Source of the DNA: Zymomonas sp. | GTDB taxonomy: Bacteria; Pseudomonadota; Alphaproteobacteria; Sphingomonadales; Sphingomonadaceae | Direction of reading: 5' to 3' | DNA: 29,629 nt | NCBI GenBank assembly: GCA_027489105.1 | Contig: JAIYAJ010000080.1 | Span: 1 to 29,629, forward strand | Shown here: in pieces, positions 23,334-29,629 of the stretch | Position numbering within the stretch: position 1 is the stretch's first letter | Layout of the letters: each line of letters begins with the position of its first letter | Notes under the pieces: generated by a model | The model's input: the letters and a program-made list of their open reading frames with translations, nothing else | Database searches by the model: none | What the model was told of the DNA's origin: nothing | Made by a program: the position numbers and the translations under genes

Positions 23334-23335
23334 AC
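23318..23335 (+). promoter_or_regulatory. Perfect GTTTAG-N6-CTAAAC dyad before the recombinase
   Basis: GTTTAG-ATTACA-CTAAAC, a perfect inverted repeat with 6-bp arms, ends 3 bp before the recombinase ATG (23339). It is the best copy of the dyad also seen at 2259 and 3479. Repressor bound here would block recombinase expression. The binding protein is inferred to be the XRE repressor at 2297. Confidence 0.6.
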
Positions 23336-23338
23336 GAC

Positions 23339-24992
23339 ATGAAGAAATCATCGAAATCCTCACCTTCCGCCACTCCTTCGCGCCGCGAGGCAGTGATCTA
23401 TGCCCGCGTCTCCTCCAAGGAGCAGGAGAAGGGAGGGCTATTCGATCCCGGCGCAGTTGAAGCTCCTCAAGGACTACGCCGTCACCAACGGCTTGTCGGT
23501 CGCGCAGGAGTATGTGGACGTTGAAACCGCCAAGCAGACCGGGCGAGCCGCCTTCGGCGAGATGGTCGCATTCCTGCGCAAATCGCCGTCCGTGCGGGTG
23601 CTGCTGGTCGAGAAGACCGACCGGCTCTATCGAAACTTGAAGGACTGGGTGACGGTCGACGAACTCGATGTCGAAATGCACTTCCCGAAGGAAGGGGTGG
23701 TGCTGTCCCGCGAGTCGCGATCCTCGGAAAAGTTCATGCACGGCATCAAGGTGCTGATGGCGAAGAACTACATCGACAACCTGTCCGAGGAGTCGCGCAA
23801 GGGCATGAACGAGAAGGCCGAGCAAGGCATCTGGCCCACCAAGACGCCGCTCGGCTACAAGAACGTCACCGCGCCCGACGGCAAGAAAATCATCGCCGTC
23901 AATCCGGCGCTGGCGCCCGCGGTCAAGCACCTGTTCGAATGGTACGCGCGCGGCGACGTCTCCCTGCATGAGGTGACGAAGCGCGCCCATGCCGAAGGAC
24001 TGCTCTATGCCAAGAGCGGCGCGAAGGTCACGACCAGCACGGTGCACACCATGCTGCGCACGCGCCTCTATACTGGCTGGTTCGAATGGAACGGCAAGCT
24101 GATCCAGGGCAAGCACGAGGCGCTGGTATCGACCGAGCTATGGGAGCGCGTTCAAGCTGTCATGGATGGGCGTTTCGCCAAGAAGCTCCGGCAAGGGCAT
24201 CGCGACTTCGCCTTCTCGGGGCTGATAACCTGCGGCGCCTGTGGCTGCGCGATCGTGGCGGAGATCAAGAAGGAACGCTACGTCTACTATCACTGCACGG
24301 GCTGGGCCGATAAGTGCCAGGGCACGCCCTCGGTTTGCCGTCGGAAGCATATGCGCGAAGAGGCGCTCGAGGCGCAGTTCACCGAATTGCTCGGGCGGCT
24401 TCGTTTCGATGACGACGTGCTCGAATGGATGCGTGATGCGCTGCATGCCAGCCACGCTGATGAGCGCCGGGAACACGAAGAGGCGATCAAGCGCCAGCAG
24501 GCTGAACACAAGCGGCTGCAGGAACGCATCAACGCCATGTATGTCGACAAGCTCGACGGCTTGGTCGACACGGCCTTCTTCAACAAGATGTCGAACCAGT
24601 GGCGCAACGAGCAACTGGCGTGTCTTGAGGCCATCGAACGGCATCAGAATGCCGAGAAATCCTACATGGAAGAGGGCATTCAGCTTCTGGAACTGGCGCG
24701 CAACGCCCAAAGGCTGTTCGCGAAGCAGGAACCGCGCGAAAAACGCCGCCTGCTGAGTTTTCTAGTATCGAACTGCCGTTGGAACGATGGCGAACTCACC
24801 ACCACCTTCCGGCAACCCTTTGATATGCTTGCAGAAGCCGTCGCCACGCCCATCCCGGCGCGAACGCCTGAAAGCGTCATTCCGGCGAAAAATGGGATTT
24901 GGCTGGGGCGCCAGGATTCGAACCTGGGAATGGCGGTACCAAAAACCGCTGCCTTACCGCTTGGCGACGCCCCAATGCGATGGCCGAGTTAG
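23339..24992 (+). pseudogene. Large serine recombinase with a +1 frameshift
   Basis: Starts at ATG 23339 with AVIYARVSSKEQEKG, which holds the catalytic serine of the resolvase domain, then shifts frame around 23428-23437 in the run gagaagggaggg. Removing one G restores ...EKEGYSIPAQLKLLKDYAV and a single frame to 24992. The remaining parts are complete: resolvase core (VLLVEKTDRLYRNLKDWV), Recombinase domain (RKGMNEKAEQGIWPTKTPLGYKNV), zinc ribbon (CGACGCAIVAEI...YHCTGWADKCQG) and a coiled coil (HADERREHEEAIKRQQAEHKRLQERI). The last 30 or so codons are antisense tRNA-Gln, so the gene abuts the attachment site. As written, no product contains both the catalytic serine and the DNA-binding part. 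It may be inactivation, a reversible G-run slip or a sequencing error. Confidence 0.85.
24900..24974 (-). tRNA. tRNA-Gln (TTG anticodon)
   Basis: On the minus strand, 75 nt fold as a complete tRNA: acceptor TGGGGCG paired with CGCCCCA, anticodon stem GCGGT/ACCGC with loop TTTTGGT (anticodon TTG), T-arm CCAGG-TTCGAAT-CCTGG, discriminator G and encoded CCA at 24900-24902. Its 3' end points into the island, and the recombinase frame runs over it antisense. This is the expected geometry for an element inserted at a tRNA 3' end, and the tRNA itself is intact. Confidence 0.96.
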
Positions 24993-25126
24993 CCGCGCCT
25001 TGCGGCGAATGCAACTGCAATCGCGGCCGGTGGCGAGGCCGATTTCCTGTTGCGCCATGCCGAAGGGCTGGATATACACCCGCATCCGCTCAAAACCCGT
25101 CAAAGCGGATCGCCTTCGGGCGGCGT

Positions 25127-25203
25127 CGGAGTGTGGCTCAGCCTGGTAGAGCACTACGTTCGGGACGTAGGGGTCGCAGGTTCAAATCCTGCCACTCCGA
25201 CCA
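25127..25203 (+). tRNA. tRNA-Pro (CGG anticodon)
   Basis: A complete 77-nt tRNA with encoded CCA: acceptor CGGAGTG/CACTCCG, D-arm GCTC...GAGC, anticodon stem CTACG/CGTAG with loop TTCGGGA (anticodon CGG) and T-arm GCAGG-TTCAAAT-CCTGC. The 3' 46 bp recur exactly at 27629-27674, so this gene doubles as the left attachment site of the 2.5-kb mini-island. Confidence 0.97.
25158..25203 (+). repeat. attL copy of a 46-bp direct repeat (tRNA-Pro 3' half)
   Basis: From the anticodon loop to the terminal CCA of tRNA-Pro; identical base for base to 27629-27674, with the flanking base differing on both sides. Tyrosine integrases typically recombine in exactly this segment, leaving the tRNA whole on one side and a 3' fragment on the other. 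Confidence 0.9.
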
Positions 25204-25314
25204 TTTTCTCCCAATAACTCCAGTCAGTTGGCCTGACCCTATTCGTGGGGAAAGCGGCTTCCGTACAGCTTCGATCGGGCAAGCCGCACCTCAGGGGGCT
25301 TGCGCCTGTTCATA

Positions 25315-25332
25315 TAGTTTGATATCAAACTA
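25315..25332. promoter_or_regulatory. Perfect 18-bp palindrome, probable MarR operator
   Basis: TAGTTTGATATCAAACTA is its own reverse complement. It lies 32 bp before the oxidoreductase start, in the promoter region of the operon that ends in a MarR-family gene. Length and full symmetry are those of MarR sites, so autoregulation by the operon's own regulator is the simplest reading. Confidence 0.75.
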
Positions 25333-25364
25333 AATAGGTTGGTCGCGAACCAATGGAGAAGACA

Positions 25365-26516
25365 ATGGTTAATCGTCGCAATCTCATTCTTGGGGTGGGT
25401 GGAATGCTCGCGCTGGTTGGCGCTGGCGCCGCCTGGCGTGTGACACGCGTTCCGCAGAAGGCTGATCAGCCTTGGGCACAAGCGGGCGGAGCTGAGCTCG
25501 ATCCGCGGCTTGAGGCATTCCGTCACGCGATCCTAGCACCAAATCCGCATAACATGCAGCCTTGGCTCATCCGCCTTATCGGCACCGATCAGGCGGAGAT
25601 CTCCTGCGATCTGGCGCGCCGGCTGCCGCATACTGATCCATTTGATCGGCAGATCGTCATTGGCTTTGGCTGCTTTATTGAGCTTGCGAGTATAGCTGCA
25701 TCGCGTCGCGGCCTGACGATCAAGGTCGAGGCGTTTCCGGAAGGCGCGGGAGAAGAACGGCTGGATGCCCGCCCCGTTGCTCGCTTGCGCTTTGTCGCCG
25801 ATCCGGGATTGGCCGCTGATCCGTTGGGCGGTTTTATCCGCGATCGCCGTTCGGCCAAGATTCCGTTCGATCTCACGCGTCCGGTGCCGCCCGAAAGCTT
25901 CACTGCGCTCGAAGCCGCAGGGTCAGATCTCATCCGCATCGATTACACAAGGGCAGACAGAGAGGCGAAGGCCCTGATCGTGATGGCCTCGGCCGCCTTG
26001 GAGTGTGAAATGCGCACACCTCATACGCTGCGCGAGAGCATTGATGTGCTGCGGGTTGGGGCAAGCGAGATCGACGCAAATCCGGATGGAATATCCCTGC
26101 GCGGTCCGTTGTTCGAGGCTCTGAGTTTTCTGGGCACTGACAAAGTGCGCGCGGACGCGATGGACGTCCAGTCCGAGACGACAACCCGCCAGATCGCGCG
26201 TTACCGGCAGATCTTCGCGCAGACGCCGAGTTTTGTTTGGCTGACGGGGCTCGGAAACAGCCGCACCCACCAGCTCGCGGCGGGCAGGAGCTATCTTCGG
26301 CTCAATCTTCTCACAACACACCTTGGGCTTGGTCTACACCCAATCAGTCAAGCCTTGCAGGAGTACCCGGAAATGGCACCTCATTTTGCCGAGGCGCGCC
26401 AGTTATGTAAAATCGAACCGGGTGAGACGCTTCAAATGCTTGCTCGCCTCGGCTACGCAGATTCAGTTGCGCCAACACCACGTTGGCCCTTGGAGGCAAA
26501 GCTGATCCGCGCATGA
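25365..26516 (+). CDS. Acg-family FMN-binding oxidoreductase with N-terminal signal anchor
   Basis: A 383-residue nitroreductase-like protein. The start ATG 25365 has GGAG six bases ahead; the in-frame ATG 25353 has none. The N-terminus MVNRRNLILGVGGMLALVGAGAAW is a twin-arginine-like signal or anchor (R-R-N-L, then a hydrophobic stretch), so it probably acts in the periplasm. APNPHNMQPWLI (58-69) is the FMN-phosphate-binding motif of the Acg (Rv2032-like) branch of nitroreductases, which has a duplicated, divergent nitroreductase fold; WLTGLGNSRTHQLAAGRSYLRLNLLTTHLGLGLHPISQALQEYPEM is the second signature region. The substrate is unknown, perhaps redox or xenobiotic stress. The stop overlaps the MarR start (ATGA), and the palindrome upstream suggests MarR control. 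Confidence 0.85.
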   Translation: MVNRRNLILGVGGMLALVGAGAAWRVTRVPQKADQPWAQAGGAELDPRLEAFRHAILAPNPHNMQPWLIRLIGTDQAEISCDLARRLPHTDPFDRQIVIGFGCFIELASIAASRRGLTIKVEAFPEGAGEERLDARPVARLRFVADPGLAADPLGGFIRDRRSAKIPFDLTRPVPPESFTALEAAGSDLIRIDYTRADREAKALIVMASAALECEMRTPHTLRESIDVLRVGASEIDANPDGISLRGPLFEALSFLGTDKVRADAMDVQSETTTRQIARYRQIFAQTPSFVWLTGLGNSRTHQLAAGRSYLRLNLLTTHLGLGLHPISQALQEYPEMAPHFAEARQLCKIEPGETLQMLARLGYADSVAPTPRWPLEAKLIRA

Positions 26517-26953
26517 GCAATCCGGATGCCTTCTTCGCATTCTTTACCGAAATTGGCATCCTTGCGCAGTTGTCCCAGACGCAGTTCGAGCGCCTGATGC
26601 CAGCTGGAATGACTCTCGCGCAGTTCACGGTGCTCAATCATTGCGTACGCGTCTCGGATGGGAAATCTCCTGCCGCACTCGCACGCGCCTTTCAGGTGAC
26701 GAAAGGGACGATGACTAGCACCCTGCACCGATTGGAGCAGAAAGGTCTGATCCTTATCCACTCCGATCCCCGGGACGGTCGTTCGAAAATCGTTCATATC
26801 ACAGAGGCGGGCCGCGCGATGCGTGAGGCCTGCATTTCCGCGACAAGCCCCTGGGCTCAAGATCTGCTCCTGAAATGCGATCCAAGAGAGATCTCGGAGC
26901 TCATCCCGCGGCTCGCCGCTTTGCGCAAAATTCTTGACGCAGAGCGCGATTGA
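26513..26953 (+). CDS. MarR-family transcriptional regulator
   Basis: A 146-residue winged-helix regulator starting at ATG 26513, coupled to the oxidoreductase by ATGA; the upstream TTG 26483 is less likely. KSPAALARAFQVTKGTMTSTLHRLEQKGLILIHSDPRDGRSKIVHITEAG contains the recognition helix (about 53-75) and the D85-P-R-D-G-R90 wing motif. The flanking helices form the dimer interface where phenolic or oxidative signals act in this family. The ligand is unknown. The likely operator is the 18-bp palindrome at 25315, giving a self-regulated reductase cassette. Confidence 0.92.
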   Translation: MSNPDAFFAFFTEIGILAQLSQTQFERLMPAGMTLAQFTVLNHCVRVSDGKSPAALARAFQVTKGTMTSTLHRLEQKGLILIHSDPRDGRSKIVHITEAGRAMREACISATSPWAQDLLLKCDPREISELIPRLAALRKILDAERD

Positions 26954-27628
26954 ATTTCTTTGCCAGATAAGCAGGCAGTAAAACCAACATCGACAGAATG
27001 CTGCTTCAGGGCCATTGAATTGTATAGATCTTCTGATTTTCGTGTTGCGAACCTCTGTCTCGGAATGGCCCGAGTATTCAAGGGATAAAGTATAGCTGGT
27101 TTCGGTTATCTACCACACAGCACCGAACAACCGTAAATGGTCGCGAAGCTGCCTACCAGTCATGAAGAGAGTGAGATCGAGCGTCATGCATTTCACGGAG
27201 TGTGGAACGGGCAGTTTGGAAGATCACTGCCCTTCTCGAAAGTGAATCGTTCGCCCGTGGGGTCATCCTCGGCCGACGTCGGATGATCGAACAGGCGGCA
27301 CAGATCGAAAAATGTTCGTCTGCGGCAGCCCGCTCGGTGAGAGCGTGGTCCTTCCATTTGTGGATGGATCAATGGGGAGTCATTGGCAGCGTGGCCGCAT
27401 GCATGGTCAGTACAACCGTATGGCGCTCGTCGGGCATTTTGGAACACGAAGACAATTTGGCTCCATTGCAGCTAAAGTGTATCAGTCGGCAATATCGAAT
27501 CCGACGAGTGCGTTTTCCGCACAGCTTCCGCACAGCATCAGCTGTCAAAAGCAGTAAAAAGGGTCAAGAACGGTTACGGGCGGTCAAACCAAGTATATGA
27601 AAAGTAACATTTTGTGGGAGATCGAATT
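26954..27628. other. 675 bp without a convincing gene; probable decayed end of the mini-island
   Basis: GC content is clearly lower than around it and all frames give short, low-complexity products (longest 132 codons, no recognised domain). It holds a perfect 11-bp tandem repeat TTCCGCACAGC at 27515-27525 and 27526-27536, and two GGTCAA boxes 20 bp apart (27562 and 27582), immediately inside the right tRNA fragment. These could be integrase arm-binding sites. No integrase gene or recognisable remnant was found. Confidence 0.5.
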
Positions 27629-27674
27629 GTTCGGGACGTAGGGGTCGCAGGTTCAAATCCTGCCACTCCGACCA
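27629..27674 (+). repeat. attR copy of the 46-bp direct repeat (tRNA-Pro fragment)
   Basis: Exact copy of 25158-25203, from the anticodon loop to CCA, without the 5' half of the tRNA, so it is not a gene but the displaced 3' end. It marks the right boundary of a 2471-bp insertion (25204-27674). Confidence 0.9.
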
Positions 27675-27702
27675 ATTTTTGCTTGCAACACGCCTGTTCA
27701 GT

Positions 27703-27731
27703 TTTGCCGCCGATGCGAGGCGGGCGGCAAA
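27703..27731. terminator. Hairpin after the LysR gene (possible terminator)
   Basis: TTTGCCGCC and GGCGGCAAA form a perfect 9-bp stem with an 11-base loop, 34 bp beyond the LysR stop on the minus strand. No long T-run follows in either direction, so efficient intrinsic termination is uncertain. Confidence 0.4.
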
Positions 27732-27764
27732 CGGCCCGTGTTCGCCTCATCGAAGCTTTCGCCG

Positions 27765-28718
27765 TCAGCTCGGAACGGCATCGTGCCCGTTGTCGTCGAA
27801 GCGGCGGGCGGCGGCCACCAGCCAGTCCTTGAGGACGGCAAGGGACGGGCTGGGTTCGGCCGGAGCGCGGGCGATGTGGTAGGCGGCCGCGCTGCGGTGG
27901 CCGAGCGCGAGCGGGTTGACGAGCTCGCCCGAGGCCAGTTCGTCCCCGACGAAGCAGCGCGGCACCAGAGCGACGCCGAGGCCCATGGTCGCCGCGCGGA
28001 TGACGACGGACAGGTAGCCGTAACGGATCGTGTGGGCCGGGACAGCGCCGCGCAGCCCGTGCGCTTCGGTGAATTCCGCCCAGAAGGCCGGCATCTGGAA
28101 ATGCTGCAGCAGCGTCGTGCGGTGGATGTCGTCCGGGCTCGTGAAGCCGCCCATCCGGTCGATCAGGGCGGGCGCCATGACGAGCGCGATGTCGCGGCCG
28201 AAGAGATAGCTGGCGGGGACGCTGCCGTCGCCCGCCTCGCTTCCCACGGGCAGGTCAGGCTCGGGGGCGGGGCCGTGGATAATGTCGAGATCGGGCGCCT
28301 CGCTCTCGCGTTCGCTGACATAGTGGGTGAACTGGACGTCGATGCCGGGATGCAGCGCCGCGAAGGCTGGGAAGATCGGGATCAGCCACCGCTCCGCGAC
28401 GATGGCCGGCATATGCAGCCTGAGCGGCTTCGGCTTGTCCGAGCGCTCGGCCAGCCGTCGGGCGCCGCGCGCCAGTTGCTCCAGCGCGGCCTCGGCATAG
28501 GGCAGGTAGATCGCGCCGGCCTCGGTCAGCCGGAGCCCCTGGGGTTGGCGGTCGAACAGCTTGACGCGAAGGCTCACCTCCAGCCCCTGAAGCTGCTTGG
28601 ACACCGCGCTCTGGGTCAGGTTGACGATCGAGGCTGCCCTGGCGGTCGAACCGGCTTTCGCGATGGCGATGAAGGTGCGGAGCGACTGGATCGGCGGGGA
28701 CGGCCAGGGGCTCTGCAT
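27765..28718 (-). CDS. LysR-family transcriptional regulator (GcvA-like)
   Basis: A 317-residue regulator. Residues about 10-68 are the LysR winged helix (IQSLRTFIAIAKAGSTARAASIVNLTQSAVSKQLQGLEVSLRVKLFDRQPQGLRLTEAG); residues about 95-300 are the periplasmic-binding-like effector domain. GGAGGA lies seven bases before ATG 28718. It is transcribed away from the argininosuccinate lyase gene across a 114-bp gap, the classic arrangement for a LysR protein that regulates its divergent neighbour. The effector is unknown. GC content and third-position bias match the left end of the window, so this is core DNA right of the islands. Confidence 0.92.
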   Translation of the reverse strand: MQSPWPSPPIQSLRTFIAIAKAGSTARAASIVNLTQSAVSKQLQGLEVSLRVKLFDRQPQGLRLTEAGAIYLPYAEAALEQLARGARRLAERSDKPKPLRLHMPAIVAERWLIPIFPAFAALHPGIDVQFTHYVSERESEAPDLDIIHGPAPEPDLPVGSEAGDGSVPASYLFGRDIALVMAPALIDRMGGFTSPDDIHRTTLLQHFQMPAFWAEFTEAHGLRGAVPAHTIRYGYLSVVIRAATMGLGVALVPRCFVGDELASGELVNPLALGHRSAAAYHIARAPAEPSPSLAVLKDWLVAAARRFDDNGHDAVPS

Positions 28719-28746
28719 GGGGTAGTCCTCCGGCGACTAGGCCATG

Positions 28747-28759
28747 CGAAATCGTTTCG
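28747..28759. promoter_or_regulatory. Candidate LysR-type binding dyad
   Basis: CGAAA-TCG-TTTCG, a perfect 5-bp inverted repeat with a 3-bp centre, sits in the 114-bp divergent gap, about 30 bp from the LysR start and 75 bp from the lyase start. Position fits a shared regulatory site; the short arms keep confidence low. Confidence 0.35.
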
Positions 28760-28832
28760 TTTGCCGGCCTTCCCGTCAAGGTCCAGTCTTGTTTCAGCGG
28801 CGCCGGGAAAGGTGCTTCATCCGGCGGGGTTC

Positions 28833-29629
28833 ATGAACCAGACGACCAGATTATGGGGCGGGCGTTTCCGCAAGGCTCCGGACGCCGCGCTGATGCGGCT
28901 CTCCAGCGCGGCCATCGAACATGCGCGGCTGATCCCGCAGGATATCGCCGGCTCGCGCGCCCACGCCTCGGCCCTGCTCGCCGCCGGCCTGCTGAGCGCC
29001 GGAGAGCACGACGCCCTGAACGCGGCGCTGGGTTCACTCGCAGAGGACGTCGAGCGCGGGCTGGTGGCACCATCCGCCTCTGACGAGGACATCCACAGCT
29101 TCGTGGAGCGTGTGCTGACCGAGCGGTTGGGCGAGGTGGCATCCAAGCTGCGCGCGGGGCGCTCGCGCAACGATCAGGCCGCCAACAACCTCAAGCTCTA
29201 CCTCAGGGACGAGGCGGCCGCGCTCGTGCTCGAACTGGCCAGGCTGATGGACGCGCTCACCGATCAGGCGGAGCTTCACGCCGGCTCGATCTGCCCCGGA
29301 TTCACGCATCTGCAGAGCGCGCAGCCCGTCACCTTCGGCCATTGGCTGATGGCGCATGGCCAGGCGCTGGCGCGCGATGCCGAGCGCTTTGCCGATTGGC
29401 GGGCGAGGGCTGGGCTTTCGCCGCTGGGAGCTGCCGCGCTCGTGGGCTCGGCGCTCGTGCTCGACACCGAAGGCAGCGCGCGGATGCTGGGCTATGACGG
29501 CGCCTTCGATAACTCCGTCGACGCGGTCGGCGCGCGCGACCATGTGGCCGAGTTCCTGTTCGTGGCCGCGATGACGGCGACGGACCTGTCGCGGCTCGCC
29601 GAGGAGGTGACGCTCTGGGCCTCGCGGCA
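28833..29629 (+). CDS. argH: Argininosuccinate lyase (ArgH-like), 3' end cut by window
   Basis: The frame from ATG 28833 is open to the window end (265 codons). LWGGRF (7-12) at the start, DEDIHSFVERVLTERLGEVASKLRAGRSRNDQ with G109-R-S-R-N-D114, and GFTHLQSAQPVTFGH with T158-H-L-Q161 are fumarase/aspartase-superfamily motifs specific to argininosuccinate lyase, which splits argininosuccinate to arginine and fumarate in the cytosol. NSVDAVGARDH near residue 230 also fits. The GSS-x-M-P-Q-K-x-N-P loop lies beyond the window. Divergent LysR control is unusual for the housekeeping arginine gene, so this could be a specialised paralogue acting on a related substrate. Confidence 0.85.
   Translation, partial: MNQTTRLWGGRFRKAPDAALMRLSSAAIEHARLIPQDIAGSRAHASALLAAGLLSAGEHDALNAALGSLAEDVERGLVAPSASDEDIHSFVERVLTERLGEVASKLRAGRSRNDQAANNLKLYLRDEAAALVLELARLMDALTDQAELHAGSICPGFTHLQSAQPVTFGHWLMAHGQALARDAERFADWRARAGLSPLGAAALVGSALVLDTEGSARMLGYDGAFDNSVDAVGARDHVAEFLFVAAMTATDLSRLAEEVTLWASR

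Noticed and set aside
24904..24989. C-terminal tail of the recombinase (WLGRQDSNLGMAVPK...)
   Set aside because: It is the antisense translation of tRNA-Gln, not a protein domain; kept in the coordinates only because the frame has no earlier stop.
25315..25332. Fourth copy of the XRE dyad
   Set aside because: The arms (GTTTGA/TCAAAC with a 2-bp centre) differ in sequence and spacing from GTTTAG-N6-CTAAAC, and a MarR gene in the same operon explains it better.
27202..27600. 132-codon plus-strand frame in the mini-island
   Set aside because: No recognisable domain, no ribosome binding site, overlapping frames of similar quality on both strands; treated as non-coding or decayed.

Overview
The window is high-GC DNA from an alphaproteobacterium. 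The GC-rich third codon positions, the tRNAs with encoded CCA, and the style of the P4-type replication genes and of the serine recombinase all fit; I cannot fix the order (Sphingomonadales or Hyphomicrobiales are both plausible). It consists of two stretches of apparently chromosomal core DNA flanking a roughly 22-kb mobile, defence-rich island and a second 2.5-kb mini-island.

Layout. (1) 1-2075: surface-polysaccharide genes, a GT4 glycosyltransferase (cut by the window edge) translationally coupled to a Wzy/O-antigen-ligase-like membrane protein. (2) 2222-6576: regulatory and replication end of the island, with an XRE repressor plus ImmA-type metalloprotease, small accessory proteins (one DUF5659-like), a Prim-Pol primase and a P4-type SF3 helicase broken by an in-frame amber codon. 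(3) 6567-9275: two toxin-antitoxin loci, hipBA with four operator copies, and vapBC, separated by an array of GGTTCGCAC repeats. (4) 9399-10148: two small unknown genes. (5) 10383-19873: a long minus-strand defence operon, phd-like antitoxin, hsdM, hsdS, a Septu-like ATPase/HNH pair (ptuA/ptuB-like), hsdR and an Mrr-type endonuclease. (6) 20153-23333: a tight divergent four-gene operon, GIY-YIG nuclease, HD alarmone-hydrolase-like protein, DUF4145-like protein and DUF429-like RNase-H-fold protein; I know of no described system with this composition. (7) 23339-24992: a large serine recombinase with a frameshift, its tail running into the 3' end of tRNA-Gln(TTG). (8) 25127-27674: tRNA-Pro(CGG) and a 2.5-kb mini-island bounded by a perfect 46-bp direct repeat of the tRNA 3' half, carrying an Acg-type oxidoreductase and a MarR regulator behind a perfect 18-bp palindrome. 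(9) 27765-29629: core again, a LysR regulator divergent from an argininosuccinate lyase gene that runs off the window.

How it may work together. A dyad GTTTAG-N6-CTAAAC occurs (11/12, 11/12 and 12/12 matches) at the XRE promoter, at the head of the accessory/replication gene run and just before the recombinase. This suggests one ImmR/ImmA-like switch that once coordinated immunity, replication and excision. The amber in the helicase and the frameshift in the recombinase suggest the element is now stranded and kept for its defence and toxin-antitoxin cargo. The strongest candidates for undescribed biology are the four-gene operon at 20153-23333, the Septu-like pair embedded within a type I restriction-modification operon, and the three-site regulon.
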